Part shown: positions 18,309 through 26,780 of the stretch, one piece after another
Position numbering within the stretch: the stretch's first letter is position 1
Layout: every line of letters starts with the position of its first letter
DNA from: Alphaproteobacteria bacterium
GTDB taxonomy: Bacteria; Pseudomonadota; Alphaproteobacteria; Caedimonadales; UBA9215
Length of the DNA stretch: 64,000 bases
NCBI GenBank assembly: GCA_009993885.1
Contig: JAACSN010000011.1
Location: 1 to 64,000, forward strand
Reading direction: 5' to 3'
Translations under genes and position numbers: made by a program
The notes under the pieces: generated by a model
Told to the model about the DNA's origin: nothing
Seen by the model: only the letters and a program-made list of their open reading frames with translations
Database searches by the model: none

Positions 18309-18320
18309 GGGAAAAGGCCT

Positions 18321-18749
18321 TTATTTTTTCTTTTTATTGGAGGAGAACATGGAGAGCATGCGCTGTGTCACAATAAAACCGCCAAAAATATTAATGGAGG
18401 CAAGAGTCACGGCAATAAAGCCCATGATGGATGCAAAGTTAAAGTCGGCAAGGCCGGCCGCCATAAGAGCGCCGACAATGATCACACTGGAAACCGCATT
18501 GGTGATCGCCATGAGGGGCGAGTGCAGGGCAGGTGTGACTTTCCAAACAACATAGTATCCGACGAAAACCGCCAGAATAAAAATGGTGAGACCCATAATC
18601 AAGGGAGAGGTTCCTAAGGCAGCTTCTTGGGCGGCGGCGTTGTTAATAGCTTCTTGGGCTATCTTTTGGAGTTCCGTTGATTTTTCGGCAAGGGCAACAG
18701 CCTTACTTGAAATTTCTTTTGCGTTTTGAACGACGGTATCTAAACTCAT
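18321..18749 (-). CDS. pntAB: NAD(P) transhydrogenase subunit alpha part 2
   Basis: This 142-residue subunit supplies the first transmembrane helices of the transhydrogenase (three to four helices: [58 protein letters not shown]). The split alpha subunit (PntAA + PntAB) is the Rhodospirillum-type arrangement. It has an N-terminal extension of about 50 residues rich in Ala and Lys before the first helix. It is 3 bases after the pntAA stop and 12 before pntB. Confidence 0.95.
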   Translation of the reverse strand: MSLDTVVQNAKEISSKAVALAEKSTELQKIAQEAINNAAAQEAALGTSPLIMGLTIFILAVFVGYYVVWKVTPALHSPLMAITNAVSSVIIVGALMAAGLADFNFASIMGFIAVTLASINIFGGFIVTQRMLSMFSSNKKKK

Positions 18750-18752
18750 TTT

Positions 18753-20048
18753 TTAGACCTTTTTCTTTGTGTTTTTTGGCGTCGCTTTTTTAGCGGGCTC
18801 TTTTTTGGGAGCGACTTTTTTAGCGATTTCCTTTTTAGCGGGCTCTTTTTGGGGAACGGCTTTTTTAGCAGCCTCTTTTTTAGGAGCGGCCGCACTGCCA
18901 AGGTGTTTGAAATTCGGGTGAATGACCGCGCCGCCGTGGGTCAAAATTGAGCCCTTAAGGATATCGTCATCAAGGTTGATCGTCAGTTTTTTTGCGTCCT
19001 TATCCCAAAGTAAGACGAGCAAGTTGTAAATGTTGCGGGCGTAAAGGGTAGCGGCTTCTGAGGCGAGGCGTCCCGGAAGGTTGCCGTAACCGATGATTTT
19101 AACGCCGTTTGTTTCAACGATTTTTTCAGGTTGGGAGCCTTCAACATTACCGCCGGCTTCAACGGCCATATCCACGATAACACTACCGGTTTTCATGCTT
19201 TTCACCATGGCGGCAGAAATCAGTTTTGGGGCAGGCTTTCCCGGAATAAGCGCTGTTGTCACGATGATATCCGAGGCGGCAACGGTTGCGGCGATTTTCT
19301 CGGCTTGACGTTTTTTGTAGTCGGCACTCATCTCTTTGGCGTACCCGCCGGCGGTTTCGGCGTCTTGGGCTTCATCGCTTTCGACTTCGACGAACTTAGC
19401 CCCTAAACTCTCCACTTGTTCTTTCACGGCAGGGCGCACATCAAAAGCCGAAACAACAGCACCCAAGCGCTTTGCCGTTGCAATAGCTTGAAGGCCGGCC
19501 ACACCGGCGCCAAGAATGAGAACTTTTGCAGGCGGAACCGTACCGGCTGCCGTCATCATCATGGGAAAGGACGCTCCGTAACAGTAAATAGCCTCAACGA
19601 TGGCACGATAGCCCCCAAGGTTGGCTTGGGAGGATAAAATATCCATGCTTTGGGCGCGGGTAATGCGGGGAATCATCTCGAGACTAACGGCCGTGATACC
19701 GTTTTTAGCATAAGCTTTGATGCCGGCGTCGTTGGTAAACGGCGAAAGGGCGGAAATTAAAAGCGCTCCCTTTTTCAAGGCGCTAAGCTCATCAACATTT
19801 CCGTCACCTTTCATAAGAGGGTGGCGAACCTTTAAGAGAATATCCGTGTCCTTAGAGGCTGCTTCCGACGTGGCGTCGAGGGTGGCACCGGCTTGTTTAT
19901 AAGCCTCATCGGTGAAAGAGGCCGCTAAGCCCGCTCCTTTTTCAACATGGACGTCGAATCCGAGGGCGGTCATTTTCTTGACAGTCTCGGGGGTTGCCGC
20001 AACCCGTGTTTCATTTTGGCGGCGCTCTTTTAGAACGGTAATTTTCAT
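18753..20048 (-). CDS. pntAA: NAD(P) transhydrogenase subunit alpha part 1, with Lys/Ala/Pro-repeat tail
   Basis: PntAA is the soluble NAD(H)-binding subunit of the transhydrogenase. The 431-residue protein has the alanine dehydrogenase/PNT fold: ITVLKERRQNETRVAATPETV, the NAD-binding VLILGAGVAGLQAIATAKRLGA, VVSAFDVRPAVKEQVESLGA, and the mobile loop region ending in GNLPGRLASEAATLYARN. After the normal end (near residue 387, GSAA) comes an added tail of about 44 residues made of KKEPAKK/KKVAPKK-type repeats. Such a tail is not part of the fold; it may be a charged tether or simply repeat expansion. Confidence 0.95.
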   Translation of the reverse strand: MKITVLKERRQNETRVAATPETVKKMTALGFDVHVEKGAGLAASFTDEAYKQAGATLDATSEAASKDTDILLKVRHPLMKGDGNVDELSALKKGALLISALSPFTNDAGIKAYAKNGITAVSLEMIPRITRAQSMDILSSQANLGGYRAIVEAIYCYGASFPMMMTAAGTVPPAKVLILGAGVAGLQAIATAKRLGAVVSAFDVRPAVKEQVESLGAKFVEVESDEAQDAETAGGYAKEMSADYKKRQAEKIAATVAASDIIVTTALIPGKPAPKLISAAMVKSMKTGSVIVDMAVEAGGNVEGSQPEKIVETNGVKIIGYGNLPGRLASEAATLYARNIYNLLVLLWDKDAKKLTINLDDDILKGSILTHGGAVIHPNFKHLGSAAAPKKEAAKKAVPQKEPAKKEIAKKVAPKKEPAKKATPKNTKKKV

Positions 20049-20169
20049 GGAAAAAGCCTTTTATATTTTCTTTCATTTTTATCATGAGCGCAGGAAAATT
20101 GTAAGCCCTCCCGTAAAAATTATGTTAATCTAAAGGTATTATTGAAAAGAACGCAGTTACAGGGCGGAA

Positions 20170-20619
20170 ATGACTCTCTCTCTTAAAAGCCTTTCGGGCG
20201 CTCTCTCTTTAGGGGTAACCCTTATTTTAATCGGCTGTGACGGGTCGGGCTTTAGTTCGTCCGAACGTATTATTAGCTCGGGCTGGGCAGGGGTTTCCAA
20301 TGAAGATGCCGAGGGGCAAGCCCCTTTATATTGCTATAAAACCATCGGTTCCCCCGATTGTTATACAACCCCTGATCCGACGCGACGCGCCCAACTTGTA
20401 AGCGTTTACCCTGCCAAGAATACGGCACGTCCCATTGGGGTTGGAAAAATATTGAAAGCCTTTACCGATGAGGAGGAGGGGGAAGCTGAAAACGCCATCA
20501 AAGAGCGCGAACTGGACAAAGTTCGCTATTATCCGAGCCCCCAAGAAGAAGCCCTCTCAAGAAACCTTGAAGCCGCAAGGCGCGGCAAAGAAGCAGGCGG
20601 CCCGATTAGGTTGAATTAG
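20170..20619 (+). CDS. Putative lipoprotein, unknown function
   Basis: The 149-residue protein starts with a lipoprotein signal (LGVTLILIGC, lipobox ending at Cys23). The mature domain has the segment APLYCYKTIGSPDCYTTPDP with two further cysteines, then a charged helical tail (EEEGEAENAIKERELDKVRYY). This CY..I..PDCY pattern resembles a small alphaproteobacterial lipoprotein group without assigned function. Residue 24 is Asp (GCD), which in enterobacteria would favour inner-membrane retention; whether that rule holds here is unknown. It is divergent from pntAA. Confidence 0.7.
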   Translation: MTLSLKSLSGALSLGVTLILIGCDGSGFSSSERIISSGWAGVSNEDAEGQAPLYCYKTIGSPDCYTTPDPTRRAQLVSVYPAKNTARPIGVGKILKAFTDEEEGEAENAIKERELDKVRYYPSPQEEALSRNLEAARRGKEAGGPIRLN

Positions 20620-21344
20620 GGGGGATTATCTTTCCACTCTTCCAAAAGAAGCATGGCATTGGGTTTAGGCCTTTTTTCTCTGTAGCAGTGGTCAAAATAG
20701 GTTTGATAGAAATCTAAGTATCTCTTAAGTCGTCCTGCATAAAGGATCTTTATATCTTTTTCTTCTAATACGCCGCTGTTTTTATAAATATATATTGTTC
20801 CCATGACATCCATAAAATTTAAATATCGAAAAAATCTCTCGATATTTTTTTCTTGATCTCCTTCTTTATCATTTTTGTTATACTTTATTGATGTCGAGGG
20901 TTCTTTTATGGAATTTATATATAAATCATTCACGTAAGTTTTAACTTTATCAATTGCAAGTTCTTTATGACCATGTGTCTTTTTTAGTTCGTTCCAGTAA
21001 ATCTCCCACAGTTCACAACGCACTTCTGTTATTTCTTTTGAAATCCATTGCTCGTCAAGATGGCGAATAAATTCCATTTTCAAGGTGTTTTTGATGGGTG
21101 AAACTTGATAATAAGCAATGTAAGCAAGGGCAACAGTCGCGATACTTGCAATAAAGGCAAGAGCAGCATCAACCTCATTAACCGAATTTGTTCCCTCAGA
21201 CTTGATGTTAAGAACATCAGGAAAAGGTCCCAGTTGTTGGAAAATACTTACAAGGCAAAGAAGGAAAAGTGATGCGATAATTAATATTAAAAACCCTAAA
21301 AGGCTCTTACAACAGCTAGAAGCTATAGAACAAGAATTTTTCAT
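20616..21344 (-). CDS. Membrane protein of unknown function (DUF4760-like)
   Basis: The start is placed at 21344 because a strong TTAGGGAGGG ribosome binding site sits just upstream; an earlier in-frame start would add 17 residues. The 242-residue protein has two N-terminal transmembrane helices (about 14-36 and 62-82, ALAFIASIATVALAYIAYYQV) and a helical cytosolic domain (FIRHLDEQWISKEITEVRCELWEIY, ERFFRYLNFMDVMGTIYIYKNSG). The layout resembles DUF4760-type proteins, but I would not go further. Its stop overlaps the convergent lipoprotein gene by 4 bases. Codon use is more AT-rich than in the flanking operons. Confidence 0.65.
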   Translation of the reverse strand: MKNSCSIASSCCKSLLGFLILIIASLFLLCLVSIFQQLGPFPDVLNIKSEGTNSVNEVDAALAFIASIATVALAYIAYYQVSPIKNTLKMEFIRHLDEQWISKEITEVRCELWEIYWNELKKTHGHKELAIDKVKTYVNDLYINSIKEPSTSIKYNKNDKEGDQEKNIERFFRYLNFMDVMGTIYIYKNSGVLEEKDIKILYAGRLKRYLDFYQTYFDHCYREKRPKPNAMLLLEEWKDNPP

Positions 21345-21452
21345 AATACCCTCCCTAAGTAAAATGTAAGCACTTGAATTATAACAAAGAAACATTAAAA
21401 AACTGTTAAAGGATTCTCTAACACTGGATAAACGGGGAGATCAAAACAATGG

Positions 21453-22691
21453 TTACGCATCGGCTCGGGGGTCGAGTTCCGCCGCAATGGGGGTTGTATT
21501 GGGCATAGGGACAAAGCTGTGTTGCTCTGCGGCCGTGTGCGGTTTTTGGGTCAGGAGGCGGGTGAAAAGATAAACTCCCAGACCAAGACAGGCGATGTTA
21601 AAATAAATAAAAATCCCGACATAGCCGAAAATAGATTGAAAAATAGGCGCAATAAGGGGGCCGAAAATAGCGCCCACGCCGTAAGCGAGCATAAGTCCTT
21701 GTGTGGCGGATACAATGGCATTCGGATTGAGAACGTCGCAGGTATGGCTCATACTAACGGGATATAATGAAAACGAAGCGCCGCCAAAAAAGAACATGAG
21801 CCCGTATAAAAAAAGACCGGATTGCGGAGGGATGATAATTAACGTAGTGCCGATGGCAATAATAACGCCGCATAAAATCATAAGCATTTTTCGACGGTCA
21901 AATTGATCCGATAACCAACCCACGGGGTATTGCAATAAAACCCCTCCCATCAAAACCAAAAACATGACAAAGGCCGTTTGCGATAAATCGGCAAGTATTG
22001 TGCGAAGGTATAAGGGAACAAAGGCTGAAATCGCGCCAAACATCAAACCCGAACAGGTACAGGAAACCAGCCCCGAGGGCGAGAGCTTAAAGAGGTCGAA
22101 AATGTTTAGGGCAGACGGCTCTTCAATCACGGGGTTACCGGCACGGGTGACGGCAAGAGGGACAATGGAAAGAGCTGCCAACATAGCCGCAACGGTAAAC
22201 ATGAGAGAGGAGGTGGCACTGCCGATATTTAAAAGAAATTGACCCGAGGCAGAGGCTCCGTAAATGGCAATCATATAAAGGGCAAGAAACACGCCTCGTG
22301 TTTTAACGGTGCTTTCTTTAAGAATCCAACTTTCAACCACAATATATAAACCGGCCAAGCAATATCCCGATAAGGCGCGCAATAGACACCAGAGTAGTAA
22401 AGAATAAGAAAACCCCATGGACAGGATGGCAACGGTAATCAGAGCTGCAAAGGCGGAAAAGGCTCTGATATGACCGATGCGTAAAATAAGGTGTGCATTA
22501 CGAAAAGCCCCAAGAGACATGCCCAGATAGTAAGCACCCGTAATAAGACCGACGTCAAAAGCGCTTCCGCCTCCCGCATTAATTTGAATCGGGATAAACG
22601 TTGCCAAGACACCCAAGCCGTTGATGAGAATAAAGATACTCAACAAAGGGGCCGTAATTTTAAACACTGTTCTTACTTGAATCATGATCAT
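21453..22691 (-). CDS. MFS transporter (YcaD-like)
   Basis: This major facilitator of about 412 residues has 12 transmembrane helices. Motifs include FDVGLITGAYYLGMSLGAF in TM2, SFSYSLLLWCLLRALSGYCLAGLYIVVESW in TM4, and the loop VGWLSDQFDRRKMLMI (family G.L.DR.GRR motif) between TM6-7/8. The start is uncertain: ATG at 22691 or 22685 fits, and a TTG two codons earlier is also open. YcaD-like carriers export small hydrophilic compounds; the substrate is unknown. It stands alone. Confidence 0.88.
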   Translation of the reverse strand: MIMIQVRTVFKITAPLLSIFILINGLGVLATFIPIQINAGGGSAFDVGLITGAYYLGMSLGAFRNAHLILRIGHIRAFSAFAALITVAILSMGFSYSLLLWCLLRALSGYCLAGLYIVVESWILKESTVKTRGVFLALYMIAIYGASASGQFLLNIGSATSSLMFTVAAMLAALSIVPLAVTRAGNPVIEEPSALNIFDLFKLSPSGLVSCTCSGLMFGAISAFVPLYLRTILADLSQTAFVMFLVLMGGVLLQYPVGWLSDQFDRRKMLMILCGVIIAIGTTLIIIPPQSGLFLYGLMFFFGGASFSLYPVSMSHTCDVLNPNAIVSATQGLMLAYGVGAIFGPLIAPIFQSIFGYVGIFIYFNIACLGLGVYLFTRLLTQKPHTAAEQHSFVPMPNTTPIAAELDPRADA

Positions 22692-22867
22692 TCGCAAACG
22701 TTATTTTTTCAGTGTAACATGATCTTTAAAATTTATGAAATTTACAATCTATAAAAGAATGCAGAGAGAACGGGGGGACGCGCGGGGGCAATGTCAGTAG
22801 CCCGAAGTTTTAGATTGCTTTCTGCCCCATCTTCTTTCTGCTTCGAAAGATACAGTTATTTTTTTTA

Positions 22868-22897
22868 TTGCAAATTCATATTAAATAACTATATAAG
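22868..22897 (+). promoter_or_regulatory. Possible promoter of the F-box-like/LRR gene
   Basis: TTGCAA (22868-22873) and TATAAG (22892-22897), 18 bases apart, lie in an AT-rich stretch 54 bases before the start codon. The match is moderate. Confidence 0.35.
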
Positions 22898-22951
22898 ATA
22901 AGGGTTCTTTTTATTTCGAATCCAAGTAAACTTAACATCGGGAATATTATT

Positions 22952-23740
22952 ATGAAGAATATTATATTTGCACTTTCTACCCTAGCTTTTACAACAACAA
23001 TTAATGCAACAAATAACGGTATTGCATACGATATCGATGATCAAAATTCTGTTTCGCTTAATTTCAGATTAGATCAAAACTCCGGAAGTTGGGCATCTCT
23101 TCCTATAGAGGCTATCCATAATATAGCATCCTCAACAAATATTTCTAAAGAACTATACCCTCTTTCAAAAGGATTCAGAGCTTTACATTTGGCAGGTGTT
23201 CTTCCGGTATCTATTACCCTTAACGGACAGTATTTTGGAAGAGTTACCGATGAACTAATAGCAGACCTTTCCGAAGCAGTCTTAAATTTCAGAAATGTCT
23301 ATAAATTATCTATAAGATACCTTCCTATTGTTGAAGACATTTCACATTTTAGCAACGTAAAACATATTCGGCTAGACGGCGTTAAGAGTGTTTCCGGCAT
23401 TTTGCCAACTTTAAATGCACAGAGTGTAGATTTATCAGGGTGCCGGGATATTACAGATATATCGGGGCTTGCCGGTGTCGATAAAGTCTCTATCTCACAA
23501 CTTTTTTCTGTTGAGGACTTTTCAGCTCTGCAAAATGTAAAGGAGTTAACAATATACAGCCAACCTCAACTTAATGATGTCTCCATTTTTTCACAGGTTT
23601 CAAAACTTACCATAGGTTACTGCAAAAATGTGATTGACCTTTCACCTTTAGCACAAGTGAAAGACCTAACTATAAGCGGTATGAATCAAGTTGATACGTC
23701 TATGCTAGGAAAAGACGGACAATTATTGACAATTAAATAA
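22952..23740 (+). CDS. Exported F-box-like / leucine-rich-repeat protein, effector candidate
   Basis: The 262-residue protein opens with a signal-like hydrophobic stretch (MKNIIFALSTLAFTTTINA). Residues 48-82 (LPIEAIHNIASS...SKGFRALHL) resemble a eukaryotic F-box: LP.E, spaced hydrophobics, then S+.FR.L. Residues 116-255 are seven tandem repeats of exactly 20 residues with consensus V..L.I.....V.DIS.L.., for example VKELTIYSQPQLNDVSIFSQ and VSKLTIGYCKNVIDLSPLAQ. That is the repeat length of IpaH-type bacterial LRRs, but with a different consensus. F-box plus LRR is the architecture of SCF ubiquitin-ligase adaptors, and other amoeba-associated bacteria use F-box effectors. The F-box part is inference; the repeats are seen directly. 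Confidence 0.7.
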   Translation: MKNIIFALSTLAFTTTINATNNGIAYDIDDQNSVSLNFRLDQNSGSWASLPIEAIHNIASSTNISKELYPLSKGFRALHLAGVLPVSITLNGQYFGRVTDELIADLSEAVLNFRNVYKLSIRYLPIVEDISHFSNVKHIRLDGVKSVSGILPTLNAQSVDLSGCRDITDISGLAGVDKVSISQLFSVEDFSALQNVKELTIYSQPQLNDVSIFSQVSKLTIGYCKNVIDLSPLAQVKDLTISGMNQVDTSMLGKDGQLLTIK

Positions 23741-23922
23741 GTCATCTAAGGGATCCGAAACTTGGTATCAGATTCATAAGTAAACATCCACGGGGCTTGC
23801 CCCGTGGTATTACGTCGTCCCCAATAGGCCTAGTATGATGGAAAGTGCCACGAGAGGCCATCATAACACATTTCTGCGCTAACCGAATGACCTTCGCGCG
23901 CGGGGGTGCGGCCAAGAAATTA
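23741..23922. repeat. Hairpin-rich intergenic spacer
   Basis: Two hairpins precede the lpd terminator: a perfect 8-bp stem CCACGGGG-CTTG-CCCCGTGG (23788-23807) and an 8-bp stem TATGATGG / CCATCATA (23834-23841, 23858-23865). This GC-rich block contrasts with the AT-rich gene to its left. It could be a REP/MITE-like repeat or a terminator set; no second copy was noticed in the window. Confidence 0.45.
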
Positions 23923-23955
23923 AAAGGGCTCTTTCAACTGACGAAGGAGCCCTTT
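23923..23955 (-). terminator. Terminator of sucA-sucB-lpd
   Basis: A 13-bp stem (23923-23935 with 23943-23955, one G-U pair, 7-base loop) contains AAAGGGCTC / GAGCCCTTT. A-rich sequence on its left gives a U-rich tail for the minus-strand operon ending at 24014. Confidence 0.75.
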
Positions 23956-24013
23956 AACTTTTTGAAAGTGTGAACTTGTTATCTTTTTTTCCTGTTTTAA
24001 ACTTTCTTAACGC

Positions 24014-25411
24014 CTAAGCATGGATCGCTTTACTGTAGGCGGCAAGGGCAGCTTCTTTGATGGCCTCGCTAACGGTGGGGTGGGGGTGGCACGTCCGTGC
24101 AATATCTTCGGACGAAGCACGGTACTCAAGGGCTAAAACACATTCCGAAATCATGGTGCCGGCCTCGCTGTGAATAATATGAACACCAAGGACTTCGTCG
24201 CTAGCTTTATCGCTTAGGATCTTGACCATACCGACTGTTTCCCCGTTGGCTTTTGCTCGAGCATTGGCCATAAAGGGAAATTTTCCGACTTTATAAGAAA
24301 TGTTGGCCTTTTTAAGATCTTCTTCTGTTTTGCCGACGGTGGCGACTTCGGGGTGAGTGTATACAACCCCCGGGATGGCGTTATAATTAATATGGGGATG
24401 TTGTCCTGCTAAAATTTCGGCCACGGCAACCCCTTCTTCTTCTGCTTTGTGAGCCAGCATAGGCCCGTCGATCACGTCGCCAAGGGCAAAAATATGAGGA
24501 ACTGAGGTTTGAAAAGCACCGTTCACGGGTATACGACCCCGTTCATCAAGTTCAATCCCGAGGTTTTCCAGTCCAAGGCCGCCGGTGTAAGGTTTACGTC
24601 CTGCGCAAGACAGCAAAACATCACAGTTAATGTGTTCGGCTTTACCTCCTGAGGCCGGCTCGAGGGTGACCGTTAAGCCTGATTTATCTTTTTTAACCTC
24701 TGTAACTTTTGTAGAAAGATTAAAGTCTATCCCTTGTTTCTTGAGCTCCCTATGCAGAGCGTCGCCAATCTCATGATCCATAGCCGGCACAATGCGGTCG
24801 GCAAATTCAACAACAGTAACCTTTGCACCCAAACGACGCCAAACCGTGCCGAGTTCAAGGCCGATATACCCGCCGCCGATAACCACAAGATGTTTTGGGA
24901 CTTGAGGAAGTTCAAGGGCGCCCGTTGAGCTGACGATCTGTTTTTCGTCGATTGTAATACCCGGCAAGCTTACAACTTCAGAGCCCGTTGCAATAACAAA
25001 GTTTTTGGCCGAGTAGACTGTTTTTCCGTCAACTTTGACTTCTGTTTTTGAGATAAATTCGGCTTTACCGTTGATGAAATCGATTTTGTTCTTTTTGAAA
25101 AGGAAGTCAATGCCTTTTGCCAACTCTTCAACGACATTGTTTTTACGGTCAAGAAATTTTTTTAGATTAAGTTTCACCCCTGAAATTTCAATGCCGTGGT
25201 CGCCTAAATGATGTTGAGCTTCTTCAAATCTTTGGGAGGAGTGCAAAAGCACCTTGGAGGGAATGCACCCTACGTTTAAGCAGCACCCACCAAGTGTACG
25301 GCGCATTTCAACACAAGCAACTTTCAACCCCAGTTGGGCGGCCTTGATAGCGCATACATAGCCCCCCGGTCCGCCGCCAATGATAATTAAGTCGTAGGAT
25401 TTTTCACTCAT
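24014..25411 (-). CDS. lpd: Dihydrolipoyl dehydrogenase (E3)
   Basis: E3 reoxidises dihydrolipoyl groups of the 2-oxoacid dehydrogenase complexes, using FAD and NAD. The 465-residue protein shows the FAD motif IIGGGPGGYVCAIKAAQLG, the redox disulfide in CLNVGCIPSK, the NAD motif VVIGGGYIGLELGTVWRRLG, VPHIFALGDVIDGPMLAHKA and the catalytic HPHPTVSEA. One oddity is that the usual GGTCLNVGC reads GGCCLNVGC, adding a cysteine next to the redox pair. It is the third gene of the operon, 47 bases after sucB, so it probably serves the 2-oxoglutarate complex first. Confidence 0.97.
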   Translation of the reverse strand: MSEKSYDLIIIGGGPGGYVCAIKAAQLGLKVACVEMRRTLGGCCLNVGCIPSKVLLHSSQRFEEAQHHLGDHGIEISGVKLNLKKFLDRKNNVVEELAKGIDFLFKKNKIDFINGKAEFISKTEVKVDGKTVYSAKNFVIATGSEVVSLPGITIDEKQIVSSTGALELPQVPKHLVVIGGGYIGLELGTVWRRLGAKVTVVEFADRIVPAMDHEIGDALHRELKKQGIDFNLSTKVTEVKKDKSGLTVTLEPASGGKAEHINCDVLLSCAGRKPYTGGLGLENLGIELDERGRIPVNGAFQTSVPHIFALGDVIDGPMLAHKAEEEGVAVAEILAGQHPHINYNAIPGVVYTHPEVATVGKTEEDLKKANISYKVGKFPFMANARAKANGETVGMVKILSDKASDEVLGVHIIHSEAGTMISECVLALEYRASSEDIARTCHPHPTVSEAIKEAALAAYSKAIHA

Positions 25412-25458
25412 TTTATACTCACCTGTTGTCGTCTTTTTATTATTTTTTTTATTGAGGG

Positions 25459-26757
25459 CTAAATATCAAAGAGAATGCGCTCGGGATTTTCGATGCATTC
25501 TTTAACACGGACTAAGAAAGTAACGGCTTCACGGCCGTCAATAATCCGGTGATCATAACTTAAAGCCAAATACATCATAGGGCGCACTTTGATTTCACCG
25601 TTAATAACCATGGGGCGTTCTTGGATTTTGTGCATGCCGAGAATGCCTGACTGAGGAGGGTTTAAAATAGGCGTAGACATCAAGGAGCCAAATGTGCCGC
25701 CATTGGTAACGGTAAAGGTTCCCCCCATGAGTTCTTGCATGGCTAATTTGCCGTCACGGGCGCGTACTCCAAGGTCGGCAATTGTTTTTTCCACATCCGA
25801 GAAACCAAGCCGATCGGCATCTCTTATAACCGGTACCACAAGGCCGTTGGGGGTTGAAACCGCAACGCCAATATCATAGTGATTTTTATAAACCAGATCC
25901 TCCCCGTCAATTTCCGCATTAACGGCCGGGATTTCTTTCAAGGCAACAAGGGCGGCTTTCACAAAAAATGACATAAAGCCGAGCTTCACGCCGTGTTTTT
26001 TTACAAAATGCTCTTGATAGTGTTTGCGGGCTGCCATGACATTTGTCATGTCGACTTCGTTAAAGGTAGTAAGCATAGCTGCCGTATTTTGGGCTTCTTT
26101 TAAACGAGTCGCAATTGTTTTGCGCAGGCGTGTCATTTTAACGCGCTCTTCCCGTGGGGAATCTTGGGGAGTTCTTGCCCTTTGAGGAGCAGGGGCAACG
26201 GACGAGAGATCAAGGGCAATTTGGGGTGCTGTTGCACCGAGGGTATGAGAGGCGTTTCCTCCGGCTGATCCCCGCGCTGAGAAAGCTAATAGGTCGCCTT
26301 TTAAAACGCGTCCGTCTTTTCCCGTACCTTGGACTTGGCTCACCGTAATATTTTGCTCCGAGGCCAATTTGGCAACGGATGGCGCAAGCTTATCATGGGC
26401 AGAGTTTGATTTAAGCGCCGATGCTGCCGGCATGGATGAGGCGTCAGGGGTTGCTTCTGTTTTCGGTTCCGGTTCTGCTTCCTTTTTAGCTTGAGTAGAG
26501 GAAGAAGCGGCAGCGCTTGCTCCTTCTTCAATCACACCCAAGAGGTCTCCCATTTTAACGGTATCTCCTTCGGAAGCACTGTAGTCCCCTAAGATTCCTG
26601 ACACGGGCGCGTTAACCTCTAGGGTTACCTTGTCTGTTTCTAGTTCGACCAAGGTTTCGTCCGTTTGAACGGCATCGCCCGGTTTTTTTAACCAAGAAGC
26701 GACCGTGGCTTCACTAACGGATTCGCCCAAGGCCGGAACTTTGATTTCTGTTGTCAT
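25459..26757 (-). CDS. sucB: 2-oxoglutarate dehydrogenase E2, dihydrolipoyl succinyltransferase
   Basis: The E2 core moves the succinyl group from lipoyl to CoA. The 432-residue protein has one lipoyl domain (1-77, lysine in [10 protein letters not shown]), an Ala/Pro/Glu linker, a peripheral-subunit-binding domain (about 125-160, [27 protein letters not shown]), a second linker and the catalytic domain with [25 protein letters not shown] and the active-site histidine in [12 protein letters not shown]. Length and domain order are normal for SucB. Confidence 0.97.
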   Translation of the reverse strand: MTTEIKVPALGESVSEATVASWLKKPGDAVQTDETLVELETDKVTLEVNAPVSGILGDYSASEGDTVKMGDLLGVIEEGASAAASSSTQAKKEAEPEPKTEATPDASSMPAASALKSNSAHDKLAPSVAKLASEQNITVSQVQGTGKDGRVLKGDLLAFSARGSAGGNASHTLGATAPQIALDLSSVAPAPQRARTPQDSPREERVKMTRLRKTIATRLKEAQNTAAMLTTFNEVDMTNVMAARKHYQEHFVKKHGVKLGFMSFFVKAALVALKEIPAVNAEIDGEDLVYKNHYDIGVAVSTPNGLVVPVIRDADRLGFSDVEKTIADLGVRARDGKLAMQELMGGTFTVTNGGTFGSLMSTPILNPPQSGILGMHKIQERPMVINGEIKVRPMMYLALSYDHRIIDGREAVTFLVRVKECIENPERILFDI

Positions 26758-26780
26758 TGTGCTTTTTTCCTTAATTTTTT

